Source of the DNA: Streptomyces pseudovenezuelae
Lineage (GTDB): Bacteria > Actinomycetota > Actinomycetes > Streptomycetales > Streptomycetaceae
Assembly: GCF_001513955.1 (NCBI RefSeq)
Contig: NZ_KQ948150.1
Location: 759,649 to 823,648 of the forward strand
DNA: 64,000 bases
Direction: 5' to 3'
The notes beneath the pieces are model-generated. The model was not told the DNA's origin. It ran no database searches and was given only the letters and a program-made list of their open reading frames with translations. The first letter of the stretch is position 1; the number at the start of each line of letters is the position of its first letter. This document shows positions 44,957-53,146 of the stretch, piece after piece. Both the position numbers and the translations under genes were made by a program.

Positions 44957-45826
44957 ATGACCGCCAACGTCCCCCTCAATGAGCTGGGAGAATTCCTCAA
45001 GAAGCGCCGCTCCGAGCTGAGCCCGCGCACGGTCGGACTGCCCGAGACCGACAGGCCCCGCCGGGTGGAGGGGCTGCGCCGCGAGGAGGTCGCCCAGCTC
45101 GCCAGCATCAGCACCGACTACTACACCCGCCTCGAACAGGGCCGTATGCAGGCGTCGGCACCCGTGCTGGACGTCCTCGCCCGGGTCCTCCATCTGGACG
45201 ACGACGAGCGCGGCTACCTCTTCCAGCTCGCGGGCAAGACCACCACCCGCGCACGGCGCCGCGGCCGGCAGAAGGTCCAGCCACAGTTGCAGCGGGTCCT
45301 GGACGACCTCACCGCCACCCCGGCCATCGTGCAGGGCCGGCGCGGGGACATCCTGGCCTGGAACGCGTTGGCCGCGGCTCTGGTCACCGACTTCTCCCGC
45401 TTCGCGGAAAGGCACCGCAACTACCCGCGGATCATCTTCACCGACCCCGCCATGCGCACCCTGTACGCCGACTGGGAGGGCTCCGCGCACATCGCCGTCG
45501 CCCAACTGCGCATGGAGGCCGCGAAGTATCCCGAAGACCCGCGCCTGATCGAGCTGGTGGGTGAACTGTCCCTGCGCGACGAACAGTTCGCCCGCTGGTG
45601 GGGCGATCACCACGTCGCCGCCCGCACCGTGGGGACCAAGACCCTCAACCATCCGGTCGTCGGCGAACTCGTCCTGGACTGGGACACCCTCACCGCCAAC
45701 ACGGACCCCGACCAGCACTTGACCGTCTGGACCGCCGATCCTGGCTCCCCCACGCACGAACGGCTGCGCATCCTGGCCTCCTGGGCCGCCGACCAGGACC
45801 TGCCGGCCTCCTCCACCGTCAGCTGA
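44957..45826 (+). CDS. XRE-family regulator with MmyB-like ligand-binding domain
   Basis: 289 residues. N-terminal HTH (~5-75): RVEGLRREEVAQLASISTDY then YTRLEQGR, followed by the MmyB-like domain (~105-270) with AIVQGRRGDILAWNALAAAL and RWWGDHHV. Streptomyces members typically repress divergently encoded SDR, ADH or MFS genes and bind fatty-acid-like ligands. Position and the palindrome upstream point to control of the minus-strand set. Confidence 0.93.
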   Translation: MTANVPLNELGEFLKKRRSELSPRTVGLPETDRPRRVEGLRREEVAQLASISTDYYTRLEQGRMQASAPVLDVLARVLHLDDDERGYLFQLAGKTTTRARRRGRQKVQPQLQRVLDDLTATPAIVQGRRGDILAWNALAAALVTDFSRFAERHRNYPRIIFTDPAMRTLYADWEGSAHIAVAQLRMEAAKYPEDPRLIELVGELSLRDEQFARWWGDHHVAARTVGTKTLNHPVVGELVLDWDTLTANTDPDQHLTVWTADPGSPTHERLRILASWAADQDLPASSTVS

Positions 45827-45842
45827 CCCCGACGGGGCCGCC

Positions 45843-46625
45843 ATGAAGCGGCTGGAGGGCACGCCCTACTGCCGAGCCCCCGGCAGAATCCTCAGTGTGG
45901 AGCACACATTGCAGGTGATGGCCCTCGTCGTCGCCGCCTTCGGCACCGCGGTCCTCTCGGCGGTGGCCGGATTCGGCGGCGGGGTGCTGCTCCTGCCCGT
46001 GTTCGTTGCCGTCCTGGGCACCCGCGACGCCGTCGCGGTCCTCACCGTCGCCCAACTGGCCAGCAACGGCAGCCGGGTCTGGTTCAATCGCGCCGAGGTC
46101 GACCGCCGTTTGGTCGGCATCTTCGCGATCGGCGCCGTACCGGCCGCAGCCGCCGGCGCCCTGTTGTTCGCGACCGCACCACTGCCTGCCCTGACACGCC
46201 TCGTCGGCGTGTTCTTGCTGGGCATGGTCGTCTGGCGACGCTGGAAGCCCCATGCTGTCCGACTCGACGACACCTCGTTCGCCGCTGTCGGCGCAGTGTC
46301 CGGCTTCGGCTCCGCCCTGGTCGGCTCGGTCGGCCCGATGGTCGCCCCGTTCTTCCTCGCCCGCGGACTGCTGCGCGGCGCCTACATCGGCACCGAGGCT
46401 GCCTCCGCCGTGGTGATGCACCTGACCAAGCTGGTCGTCTTCGGAGCTGCCGCGGTCCTGACCGCCTCCAGCGCGCTGATAGGTCTGGCCCTCGCCCCGG
46501 CCGGCACCGCAGGTGCCTGGGTCGGAAAGAAGATCGTCGATCGGCTGCCCGCCCACGTCTTTGTCATCGTGGTCGAGATCGGCCTGATCGTCTCCGGCCT
46601 GCTACTGGCCGTCACCGGCGGCTGA
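45843..46625 (+). CDS. TauE/SafE-family (sulfite exporter-like) membrane protein
   Basis: 260 residues, about eight membrane segments. The two TauE repeats begin AFGTAVLSAVAGFGGGVLLL and VSGFGSALVGSVGPMVAPFF. The ATG at 45843 starts 17 bases after the regulator stop; a GTG at 45897 would remove an odd polar lead and cannot be excluded. Probably exports a small anion or organosulfur compound; substrate unknown. Confidence 0.85.
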   Translation: MKRLEGTPYCRAPGRILSVEHTLQVMALVVAAFGTAVLSAVAGFGGGVLLLPVFVAVLGTRDAVAVLTVAQLASNGSRVWFNRAEVDRRLVGIFAIGAVPAAAAGALLFATAPLPALTRLVGVFLLGMVVWRRWKPHAVRLDDTSFAAVGAVSGFGSALVGSVGPMVAPFFLARGLLRGAYIGTEAASAVVMHLTKLVVFGAAAVLTASSALIGLALAPAGTAGAWVGKKIVDRLPAHVFVIVVEIGLIVSGLLLAVTGG

Positions 46626-46721
46626 TCACCGCAACCCGAGCATCGGGCTGCGCAGGGGTGTGGTGGATCCAATGCTCTCCGCTGCGGGCACATAACCCAG
46701 CGCCCAGAAGTGAAGGCTCGC

Positions 46722-46841
46722 CCCGGCCGCTATCTGCAGCCACTGGACGACGACCTTGATGCGGACCCCGACCATCCGCGCGAGGATCGCGGCGGGGAGT
46801 TCGGTGGCGAGGAGCGAACAGCGCGGTGGGCCGGTCTTGTT
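46722..46841 (-). pseudogene. Integrase (tyrosine recombinase) C-terminal remnant
   Basis: The minus strand reads LLATELPAAILARMVGVRIK then VVVQWLQIAAG, matching the end of actinobacterial plasmid/phage-type integrases (pattern LAxELPAxxLADLLGIxxxTAxxW). There is no start and no catalytic core nearby, so it is a scar. The rest of 46626-46921 shows no gene; a confident terminator for the convergent tauE and NTPase genes was not found. Confidence 0.55.
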
Positions 46842-46921
46842 GGCCCCTGAACTCTGCGCCGAGTCTGGCCGCCGCGAACTGACGGCACCGGGAGCACGAT
46901 CCCCTACGGCTGGAACGCCCG

Positions 46922-49900
46922 TCACCGGTGTCTTCTGCGCCCGGCCGCACCCTGACGGCCTTGGCGGCCGCGGAGGCGGGGTTTCGGCTGGTGCCGCTTG
47001 CGCCGCTTGCCTGACGGGTTCACGGCCGCCTGCGCGCGCGCCTGGGCAGGCGGACCGGCTTGCCGCAGGTTCTCGATCGTGTCGTCGATCGCGTGCAACT
47101 CGGCCTCGGCACGCCCCGGTTCCTCCGAGTCGAGTCGGGCGAACGCGTTGCGCGCCTGCTCGTGCGCGCGCAGCACCTTGGCCCGGGGGCGGCCCCGGCC
47201 GCCGTACGACCGGGCCAGCACCGCCTGCGCCCGGGCCCTGTTGAACCTGAGCTGCCAGGCACGTACGTCCAACTCGTCGTACAGCGTCAGCGCCCGGCGG
47301 GCCGCGGCCTCGGCTCGTCCGCAGGTCTGTCGGATCGCGGGTGCGGCACGCTGCGGCCGGCCTGTCGCATCCAGCGCGAGCAGAACCTCCGCCTCCAGAC
47401 AGCTCGTCCAGGCTTCGTGGACGCGATTGGCCCACCGGTCCTCCTTGCGCATCCCCTCGTACTGTTCCAGGGCCTGCTCGACGTGTTCCAGCGCCTTGAG
47501 CAGGTCCTGCCGGTTCTCCGCCGGGCGGGCACGCGCCCGGCCCAGGTGTGCCTCCGCCAGCCGGGCCAGCGCCAGGGCGTGCTGCGGGCGCACGGCCTCG
47601 CGGTACTCCCGCTCCAGGGCGTCGTAATGACGGTTCAAGGCTTCGGTGTGCCGGTCGACGCTCTCGTCCCACTCCTGCCGGGCGGCGTGCTGGACGCCCA
47701 GGATGGACAGGGCCTCGGCGATGTCCCGTTTCCACAGGCCCGGACACCTCTCGCGCAGCGCTTCGTAGATCTCGACACTCTGCGAGGCCCTGGCCACCGC
47801 ATCGTCGACGCGTCCGCTCGCACCGAGCTGCCACGCCAGACCGCGCAACGCGAACGCCCGCAAGCCCTGGATCTCGTCCGGCCCGTGCGCGTCGCTCTCC
47901 TGGGCCTGCGGCAATCGCTCGATCAACTCGCACGCCTCGGTCGCCGCCTGCAGGGCCTCGCGCTGGCGCCCGATGCGGTGGGTGGCCGTGGCCAGCGTGC
48001 ACAGGGACTTCACCAGACCGAAGGCGTTCGTGCGGCTGGGGTTGCGCTGGAACAGCGGTTCCAGACGCCGTATGGAGTCCCGGGCACAGAGGTCCGCCTC
48101 CTCGAACCGCCCCACGTCGACGAGCCGGTCGGCCAGGTCCTTGAGGGCCTCCGCCAAGGCGAACTCGTGCTCCTCGGACGGACTGAGCTGGTGCAGCGCG
48201 TGGTACATGTCCACCGCCTGCCCGGCGACCTCGTGCGCCTGGATGCGCAGCCCCGAACTGGCCAGGTACAGCGACCAGCGCTGAAGGGCCCGGGCCAGCT
48301 CTCCCCGGTTGTCCTGGGTGGGCGCTCCGCCGCCCTGGCGGTAGTGCTGCACCGCGTGCTCCGCGACGGCCGTGGCCAGCTCCAACAGGACGTCCGGGCA
48401 GGCGAGGTCGAGTTCTCCGAGGACCTGGGCGGCGACCTCACGCGCCGAGTCCTTGCGCAGCGTGGAGTTCAGCGCGCAGGCCAGCGAGGTGCCGATGGCG
48501 CTCGCGAACCGGTCCTGATCGGTGGCGGCGACCTGTTTGACCAGCTTGACCAGGGGGCGGGCGTGGGTGCGCAGCGCGGCGTCCAGCGCCTCGCGGGCCC
48601 GCTGCTGGGCCGACGGCTCACCGGTCCCGTCGACCCGGCAGCCGTCGGAGCCGGCGGTGAGCTGAAGGACGTGCAGCACATTCAGTATCTGGCGCGCCTG
48701 GTCCGTCGCGGCCTGAGGGATTCCCGGGCCGTCACCGCCTACGTCGAGCAGCCGCGGCGCGATGTCGGGAAAGGCGGCGATGACCTTCGCGCCGAGCCGC
48801 TCGGCGAGCCTCAGCGGCTGGAGCGAGCGCAGGTAGCCCTCTCCGGAAAGTTCCGCGTGCTGCCAGCGGGCGAAGGCACGCGTGAGCCACTCCGGTTCGT
48901 CGGCCAGGTCCGGCACGAGCCGCAGCCGGCGCGCCGCCTCGGTCTCCCGCTCCCCGTCCGTCTCGCCGTCGGCCACCGCCAGACCGGAGACGGCGACGAT
49001 CCGTTCGAGCAGGACCGGGTCGTGCGGCAACCTCTGACGCTCGGCGGACGCCTGCCACCTCTGGCGTTCCACGTCGAGGGCGTAGTCCAGCAAGGCGTTG
49101 GCGCGTGAGCGTGTGGGCGGTCCCGCGGTGGCCGAGTGTGTTTTGTGCAGCAGGGTGCGGGCGTCCACCAGCGCCTGGATGAGGATGAGCAGATAGCTGC
49201 CGAAGTCGGGCTCGTCGAGGCCCGGGACGCCCGTTGCGGCGGGCGCGGCGGCGTCCGTGGAGGTCGCACCCTCCGCCCCGGCACCCGCGCGCACAGTGGC
49301 GTCGGCGTTGCTGTCGCTCTCGTCGTACCAGCCCCGGAACGCGGCGTAGGCAGCCCGGTAGACGTCCTCACGGTCGGCTTCCGGGAGCGACGCAAGCGGG
49401 GCAGGATCCTCTGCGTCGACCAGTGCCTCGTAGCGCCGCCTGACGGCGTCCCACCACGGACCGCCGCGGTGGGCGACCGCCAGGACGCGCAGCGGATGGC
49501 GGCTTCCGCGCTCGGTGGCCTCGGCGAGGAGGACGTGCAGCTGTCCTGCGTGAGCGTCGGCGTCGTCGACGACGAGCAGCCGGTGCTCGGGCAGGGCGCA
49601 GACACCGGAGAAGTCCACGTGCAGTGGGTCGACGACACCGGCGACCCACCCCCTCCCGGCCATCGTGCGGCACAGCTCACGGGCGAGACGGGTCTTGCCG
49701 ACCGTGCTGCCGCCCGTGAGCAGACGTATGCGTTGTCCGCCGCCCCCGTCGTCCTCGTGCTCACACCAGTCGACCAGCGCTCGGAGCTGTTGCGTGCGGC
49801 CACGGAAGGGCACGACACCGTGGCGGGATTCGAGCAGGTCGGCCTCGGACCACTGATCGCGTGGCGGCAGCGGGCTGTAGGCGGGCTTCAGGATCTCGCC

Positions 49901-50623
49901 ACCCGCCCAGACGGGGGCCAGCGTGACGCGTTCCTCGGGTGCCGTCCCGCCGCGGGCCGCCAGCAGGCAGGCGTTCGCCTCGGCCGGTCCGTCGTCGCCG
50001 AAGACCGCGCTGACGGGCAGCGCGATCAGCCGTCCCTCGATCGTGGCGCGGTCCTCCGTGATCACGCCGATGAGGTGATCCCCGCTGAACAGGGCCGCGC
50101 CCGACATGCCGCTCCAGAGCGACGCGCCCCGGGCGAGCGGCGACGAGCCTGTCCTGATCTGCAGGTTCAGACGACGCACCTCGCGCCTCGCCCCGGTGAG
50201 CGGAAGGACACGTCCCCGCACGTCCTCCGGGGTCACCAGCTGTCTCGTCCCGGCCTGCTGCACCCCTGACTTCGGAAAGCCCAGCGCCTGGGCGGCGACG
50301 GCGCCCTCGCCGATGAGTCGGCCCAGGCGCACCTCACCCGACGGGCCGTCCTGTGCCGTCCGGAACGGATCGTCGGCGGTGGATTCCAGCAGCGCGTAGT
50401 CGGGCTCCTCGTCTCCCCGGACCGCCACCCGGAAGGTGTGCCGCTCCTCGGAGAGGTCGTAACTTCCCTCGTGGCGCGCGTAGGCGCGGGCGGTGACCTC
50501 GGAGCCCTTCGGCCCGACGCAGTGACCTGCGGTGAGGATGAGCTCCGGTGTCAGCAGATACCCCGAGCCTCGTCTGCCGTTCGCGGAGAGCGAGACCAGC
50601 CGCTCGGCGTCGAGCCCGGTCAT
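46922..50623 (-). CDS. Trypsin-like protease-NTPase-TPR fusion (candidate conflict/defence effector)
   Basis: 1233 residues; ATG overlaps the Trypco2 gene stop (ATGA). Residues ~1-215 are a trypsin-like serine protease with an intact triad: His34 in LTAGHCV, Asp75 in PDYALLE and Ser174 in WSGMSGAA. No signal peptide, so it acts in the cytosol. Walker A is GGSTVGKT (304-311) and Walker B-like LLVVDDADAH follows ~50 residues later, marking a STAND/AAA-type NTPase. The rest (~620-1200) is helical TPR-like repeats (RLAEAHLGRARARPAENRQ style), likely a sensor platform. The end is a short Arg/Lys tail. Known: protease-NTPase-TPR proteins encoded with a Trypco domain protein are proposed NTP-dependent conflict systems in multicellular bacteria. 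Inferred: TPR senses a trigger, the NTPase oligomerises and the protease is released. Confidence 0.82.
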   Translation of the reverse strand: MTGLDAERLVSLSANGRRGSGYLLTPELILTAGHCVGPKGSEVTARAYARHEGSYDLSEERHTFRVAVRGDEEPDYALLESTADDPFRTAQDGPSGEVRLGRLIGEGAVAAQALGFPKSGVQQAGTRQLVTPEDVRGRVLPLTGARREVRRLNLQIRTGSSPLARGASLWSGMSGAALFSGDHLIGVITEDRATIEGRLIALPVSAVFGDDGPAEANACLLAARGGTAPEERVTLAPVWAGGEILKPAYSPLPPRDQWSEADLLESRHGVVPFRGRTQQLRALVDWCEHEDDGGGGQRIRLLTGGSTVGKTRLARELCRTMAGRGWVAGVVDPLHVDFSGVCALPEHRLLVVDDADAHAGQLHVLLAEATERGSRHPLRVLAVAHRGGPWWDAVRRRYEALVDAEDPAPLASLPEADREDVYRAAYAAFRGWYDESDSNADATVRAGAGAEGATSTDAAAPAATGVPGLDEPDFGSYLLILIQALVDARTLLHKTHSATAGPPTRSRANALLDYALDVERQRWQASAERQRLPHDPVLLERIVAVSGLAVADGETDGERETEAARRLRLVPDLADEPEWLTRAFARWQHAELSGEGYLRSLQPLRLAERLGAKVIAAFPDIAPRLLDVGGDGPGIPQAATDQARQILNVLHVLQLTAGSDGCRVDGTGEPSAQQRAREALDAALRTHARPLVKLVKQVAATDQDRFASAIGTSLACALNSTLRKDSAREVAAQVLGELDLACPDVLLELATAVAEHAVQHYRQGGGAPTQDNRGELARALQRWSLYLASSGLRIQAHEVAGQAVDMYHALHQLSPSEEHEFALAEALKDLADRLVDVGRFEEADLCARDSIRRLEPLFQRNPSRTNAFGLVKSLCTLATATHRIGRQREALQAATEACELIERLPQAQESDAHGPDEIQGLRAFALRGLAWQLGASGRVDDAVARASQSVEIYEALRERCPGLWKRDIAEALSILGVQHAARQEWDESVDRHTEALNRHYDALEREYREAVRPQHALALARLAEAHLGRARARPAENRQDLLKALEHVEQALEQYEGMRKEDRWANRVHEAWTSCLEAEVLLALDATGRPQRAAPAIRQTCGRAEAAARRALTLYDELDVRAWQLRFNRARAQAVLARSYGGRGRPRAKVLRAHEQARNAFARLDSEEPGRAEAELHAIDDTIENLRQAGPPAQARAQAAVNPSGKRRKRHQPKPRLRGRQGRQGAAGRRRHR

Positions 50624-50934
50624 TCGGCGCCGTCTCCCTCATCGGAGATGAGCGTGGTGGGCGGCAGCGTGAGGTTCAGCTTGATCCGGTGCGTGGTGGC
50701 GTTGCCGCGTGCGTAGTCGCCACCGGCCTGGACCACCCAGAACTGGATGCCCGCCCGGCCCGCGGCGTTCCGGGTGATCTGGACCGTGGCCTCCACCTCG
50801 ACATCGGCGATGCCGAATCGCAGCGCTTCCCCCGCGGCTCGCCGCTGTGCGTCTTCCAGCTCCCGTCGCAGCCCGCCGAGCATGTCCGCGAGACCCAACT
50901 CATCGGTGGCGAGCGCTTGTTGCATGTCTGCCAT
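50620..50934 (-). CDS. Trypco2 (trypsin-co-occurring domain) protein
   Basis: 104 residues from the ATG at 50934 with GAAGGAG 7 bases upstream. ELGLADMLGGLRRELEDAQR, RFGIADVEVEATVQITR and the GIQFWVVQAGG core match the small alpha/beta Trypco2 domain that co-occurs with cytosolic trypsin-like proteases. The stop overlaps the protease start by four bases, so the two are made together. Likely a regulator, adaptor or inhibitor of the protease-NTPase. Confidence 0.82.
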   Translation of the reverse strand: MADMQQALATDELGLADMLGGLRRELEDAQRRAAGEALRFGIADVEVEATVQITRNAAGRAGIQFWVVQAGGDYARGNATTHRIKLNLTLPPTTLISDEGDGAE

Positions 50935-51370
50935 TGCCTTACTCCTTCGCAGGGGAGTTCCCGACCAGGAGGAGTGGGAGGACCCGCGACGGACGGCGGC
51001 GACACTGTCAATTGTCCGATGTGTCTCGGGGGCGGGCAACTCGATCACATGACCCGAGATCGGCACGGGGCGTATACGCGCACCCCCTGACTCTGTCGGC
51101 CCAGTGTGGGAAGGGGAGTCTTCGTTTCACGGCGTTCGGCTACTGCATCCAGTCCCAGGGCTATGACCCTGGCCGACCGTCCCGCACACCCTCCGACGGC
51201 ACAGGTCGCGGCCGCCGGATGGTCGCGGCCTCCCCGGACGTCTCGTTGCTGCCGCCCGCTCGGAGCGTCTCGCACGGCGTGGCCGGTGAGGGAGGCGGGA
51301 TGCTTGCCGAGGCGGCGTGGTTATGGTCCTGCTGGCCGTGGCGCTGAGGAAGTAGAGCGCGCCTCACCCA
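50935..51370. other. Intergenic region upstream of the Trypco2 gene
   Basis: About 435 bases without a supported gene. It must hold the promoter of the Trypco2/protease pair, but no clear -35/-10 pair or repeat was identified. Confidence 0.4.
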
Positions 51371-51406
51371 GCGGGGTCCCGCGCCGACCTGTGCGCGGGA
51401 CCCCGC
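51371..51406. terminator. Hairpin terminator
   Basis: Perfect 14-base arms (GCGGGGTCCCGCGC / GCGCGGGACCCCGC) with an 8-base loop, located just past the minus-strand CBS pseudogene. It probably was that gene's terminator. Confidence 0.8.
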
Positions 51407-51425
51407 CCCCGCTGGATCGCAGCGT

Positions 51426-51740
51426 TCACGGCGTCAGGATCGCCGGTCCCGGCATGAGTTCCTCGGCGGCAGCGCCTTCTGCCCCGGCCCGCTTGCGCGT
51501 CTTCAGGAGCGGCTTCGGAGTCCGGCTGAAAGCCTCGGCCCAGGTGGAGCACTTGCGCAGCAGGTCCGCCTCGGACACGACCTCCAGGGGTGGTCGAGAT
51601 AATTCACCGCGGGTACGGCGGTGATGTCCAGTTCTGGCCAGCAGCGCGACGACCTCCTTTGGACGGCGTGTCGCGCCTCGCGCGGACCGCACGTCGGTGA
51701 CGTCCTGTCTCCGAAGCCCGGCCCGATGCCCGGCCGAGGA
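51426..51740 (-). pseudogene. CBS-domain protein, frameshifted and truncated
   Basis: Minus-strand pieces of one CBS-pair protein sit in different frames: VTDVRSARGATRRPKEVVAL, then (other frame) ELDITAVPAVNYLDHPW, then back to LEVVSEADLLRKCSTWAEAF and AAAEELMPGPAILTP with a stop. The order matches a standard CBS domain (VSVRRDTPFKEVVxLL, I(T)AVPV, GVVSEADLL) ending at the start of a second domain. At least two frameshifts and loss of the C-terminal half make it non-functional. Confidence 0.7.
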
Positions 51741-51893
51741 CTGCGCGTGTTGGCGCGGAGCCCGTGAGCGGAGCATGACCCTCCGGCCGAGGCCGCTCTC
51801 CTGTCCGCACAGGATGAGGGACCTCGGCTTCGACAGGCGGCGACCCTGGGGAAACCTGCTGTCGGTGGGCCCCGGGATCTGCGCCCGGGTGGT

Positions 51894-52994
51894 TCATCCA
51901 GAGGCCAGAGCGGTCCACTTCTGGTTGGAGCCGTTGTTGCAGTCCCACAGCTGGAGTTGCGTGCCGTCGGCTGTGGAGGAGCCAGGAACATCGAGGCAGC
52001 GGCCGGAGGCGGGGTTGCGGTAGCCGCCGTTGTAGACCTGCCAGACCTGGTTGGAGCCGCCATGGCACGTCCACAGCTGGACCCTGGTGCCGTTTGCGGT
52101 GGCCCCGCCGGCGGCGTCGAGACATTTGCCCATGGAACGCAGGGTGCCGTCCGTGTAGGAGGACCAGTACTGGTTGGCGCCGTCTCCGCAGCTCCATGTC
52201 TGGACGGCGGTCCCGTCAGCGGTGCCCGCCCCGCTGACGTCCAGGCACTTGCCCGCGACGCCGGACTGTACGTGTGCGGGGGCCGGGGCGGGGTTCCTCA
52301 GCCACCCGGCGTTGTCCGCGGCCTGAACCCCGCGGTGGAAGGCGTCGGCCATCTTCTGGTAACCGGCGTCGTTGGGATGCAGGGGATCGGCCAGGTCGGC
52401 CGTGGTCAGGCTGCTCATGTCGACGTATGCGACATGCTTGCCTGCAGCCTGGGCGTCACTGACGATACGGGCGGCGGCCTGGTTGTACGCGCCCCGGAAC
52501 TGTTCCTCCGAGCTGCTGGTGGACACGACGAGCGAGGCGACGAGCACGGTGGCGTCGGGAACGTCGGCGGTGATCCGGCTGACCAGCGACTTCAGCCGTG
52601 CGATGGCGGTGTCGACCTCGGAGGCCCCCTGGAGGTCGTTGGTACCGATGTGCAGCGTCACGACGTTGGGCCGATAGCGGGTCAAGGCGGCGTCCGCGAG
52701 GGCGGCGATCTGGTCGATGCGGTACCCGGAGTGACCCTCGTTGTCGGGGTCGGACATCGTCCCGCCCCGTAACGTACCGACGAAGTCCAGAGGATGGCCG
52801 TCCGCCGCCAGCTCGTTCCACAACGGACTCCGGTAGCCGTTGCCCGTACTGCTCCCCACGCCCCACGTGATCGAGTCGCCCAACGGCATGACTCGCAAAG
52901 GCGTGTTGGGGGCGGCGGAGGCGGGGGTCACACCTGACAGCGCCGCCCCGAGCGCGGCGACGAGGGAGATGAGCAGCATCCTGGGCTTTCTCAT
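51894..52994 (-). CDS. Secreted SGNH/GDSL hydrolase with C-terminal ricin-type lectin domain
   Basis: 366 residues. Sec signal peptide (LLISLVAALGAALSGVTPASA), SGNH catalytic domain with Ser in GDSITWG, block III GTND and DPLHPNDAGY (Asp/His), then a beta-trefoil (~245-366) with QxW-type repeats NQYW, NQVW and NQKW. Likely a carbohydrate esterase, for example deacetylating xylan, targeted to polysaccharide. A TTA codon at 52770-52772 (minus) suggests bldA control. Faces the same way as the GH62 gene. Confidence 0.92.
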   Translation of the reverse strand: MRKPRMLLISLVAALGAALSGVTPASAAPNTPLRVMPLGDSITWGVGSSTGNGYRSPLWNELAADGHPLDFVGTLRGGTMSDPDNEGHSGYRIDQIAALADAALTRYRPNVVTLHIGTNDLQGASEVDTAIARLKSLVSRITADVPDATVLVASLVVSTSSSEEQFRGAYNQAAARIVSDAQAAGKHVAYVDMSSLTTADLADPLHPNDAGYQKMADAFHRGVQAADNAGWLRNPAPAPAHVQSGVAGKCLDVSGAGTADGTAVQTWSCGDGANQYWSSYTDGTLRSMGKCLDAAGGATANGTRVQLWTCHGGSNQVWQVYNGGYRNPASGRCLDVPGSSTADGTQLQLWDCNNGSNQKWTALASG

Positions 52995-53077
52995 GAAGCG
53001 TCCTCTTCTACGAGTGATTGCCGAGCACGGTCGACGACGTGCGGCTGGGCTTCCTGGAGGCGTCGGGCTCAGGTCGG

Positions 53078-53146
53078 ATGAGGGGCTCGTCCCGTTCGCC
53101 CCACGCGCGGACTGCCCGTCCGCGCGTGGGACCGACCGCCCCTCAT
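53078..53146. terminator. Two-tier hairpin terminator after the GH62 gene
   Basis: Inner arms CCCACGCGCGGAC / GTCCGCGCGTGGG (53100-53112, 53118-53130) around TGCCC, and outer arms ATGAGGGGC / GCCCCTCAT (53078-53086, 53138-53146). It begins just after the restored GH62 stop at 53168. Confidence 0.82.

Noticed and set aside
46626..48002. Long minus-strand frame covering the NTPase 3' end and downstream region
   Set aside because: Only its last ~70 codons, past the NTPase stop, carry integrase-like sequence; the rest is a shadow of the TPR region.
51870..51892. CCCGGG-containing inverted repeat near the 3' end of the SGNH gene as a terminator
   Set aside because: Arms are only six bases and self-complementary; not distinct from background in this GC-rich DNA.
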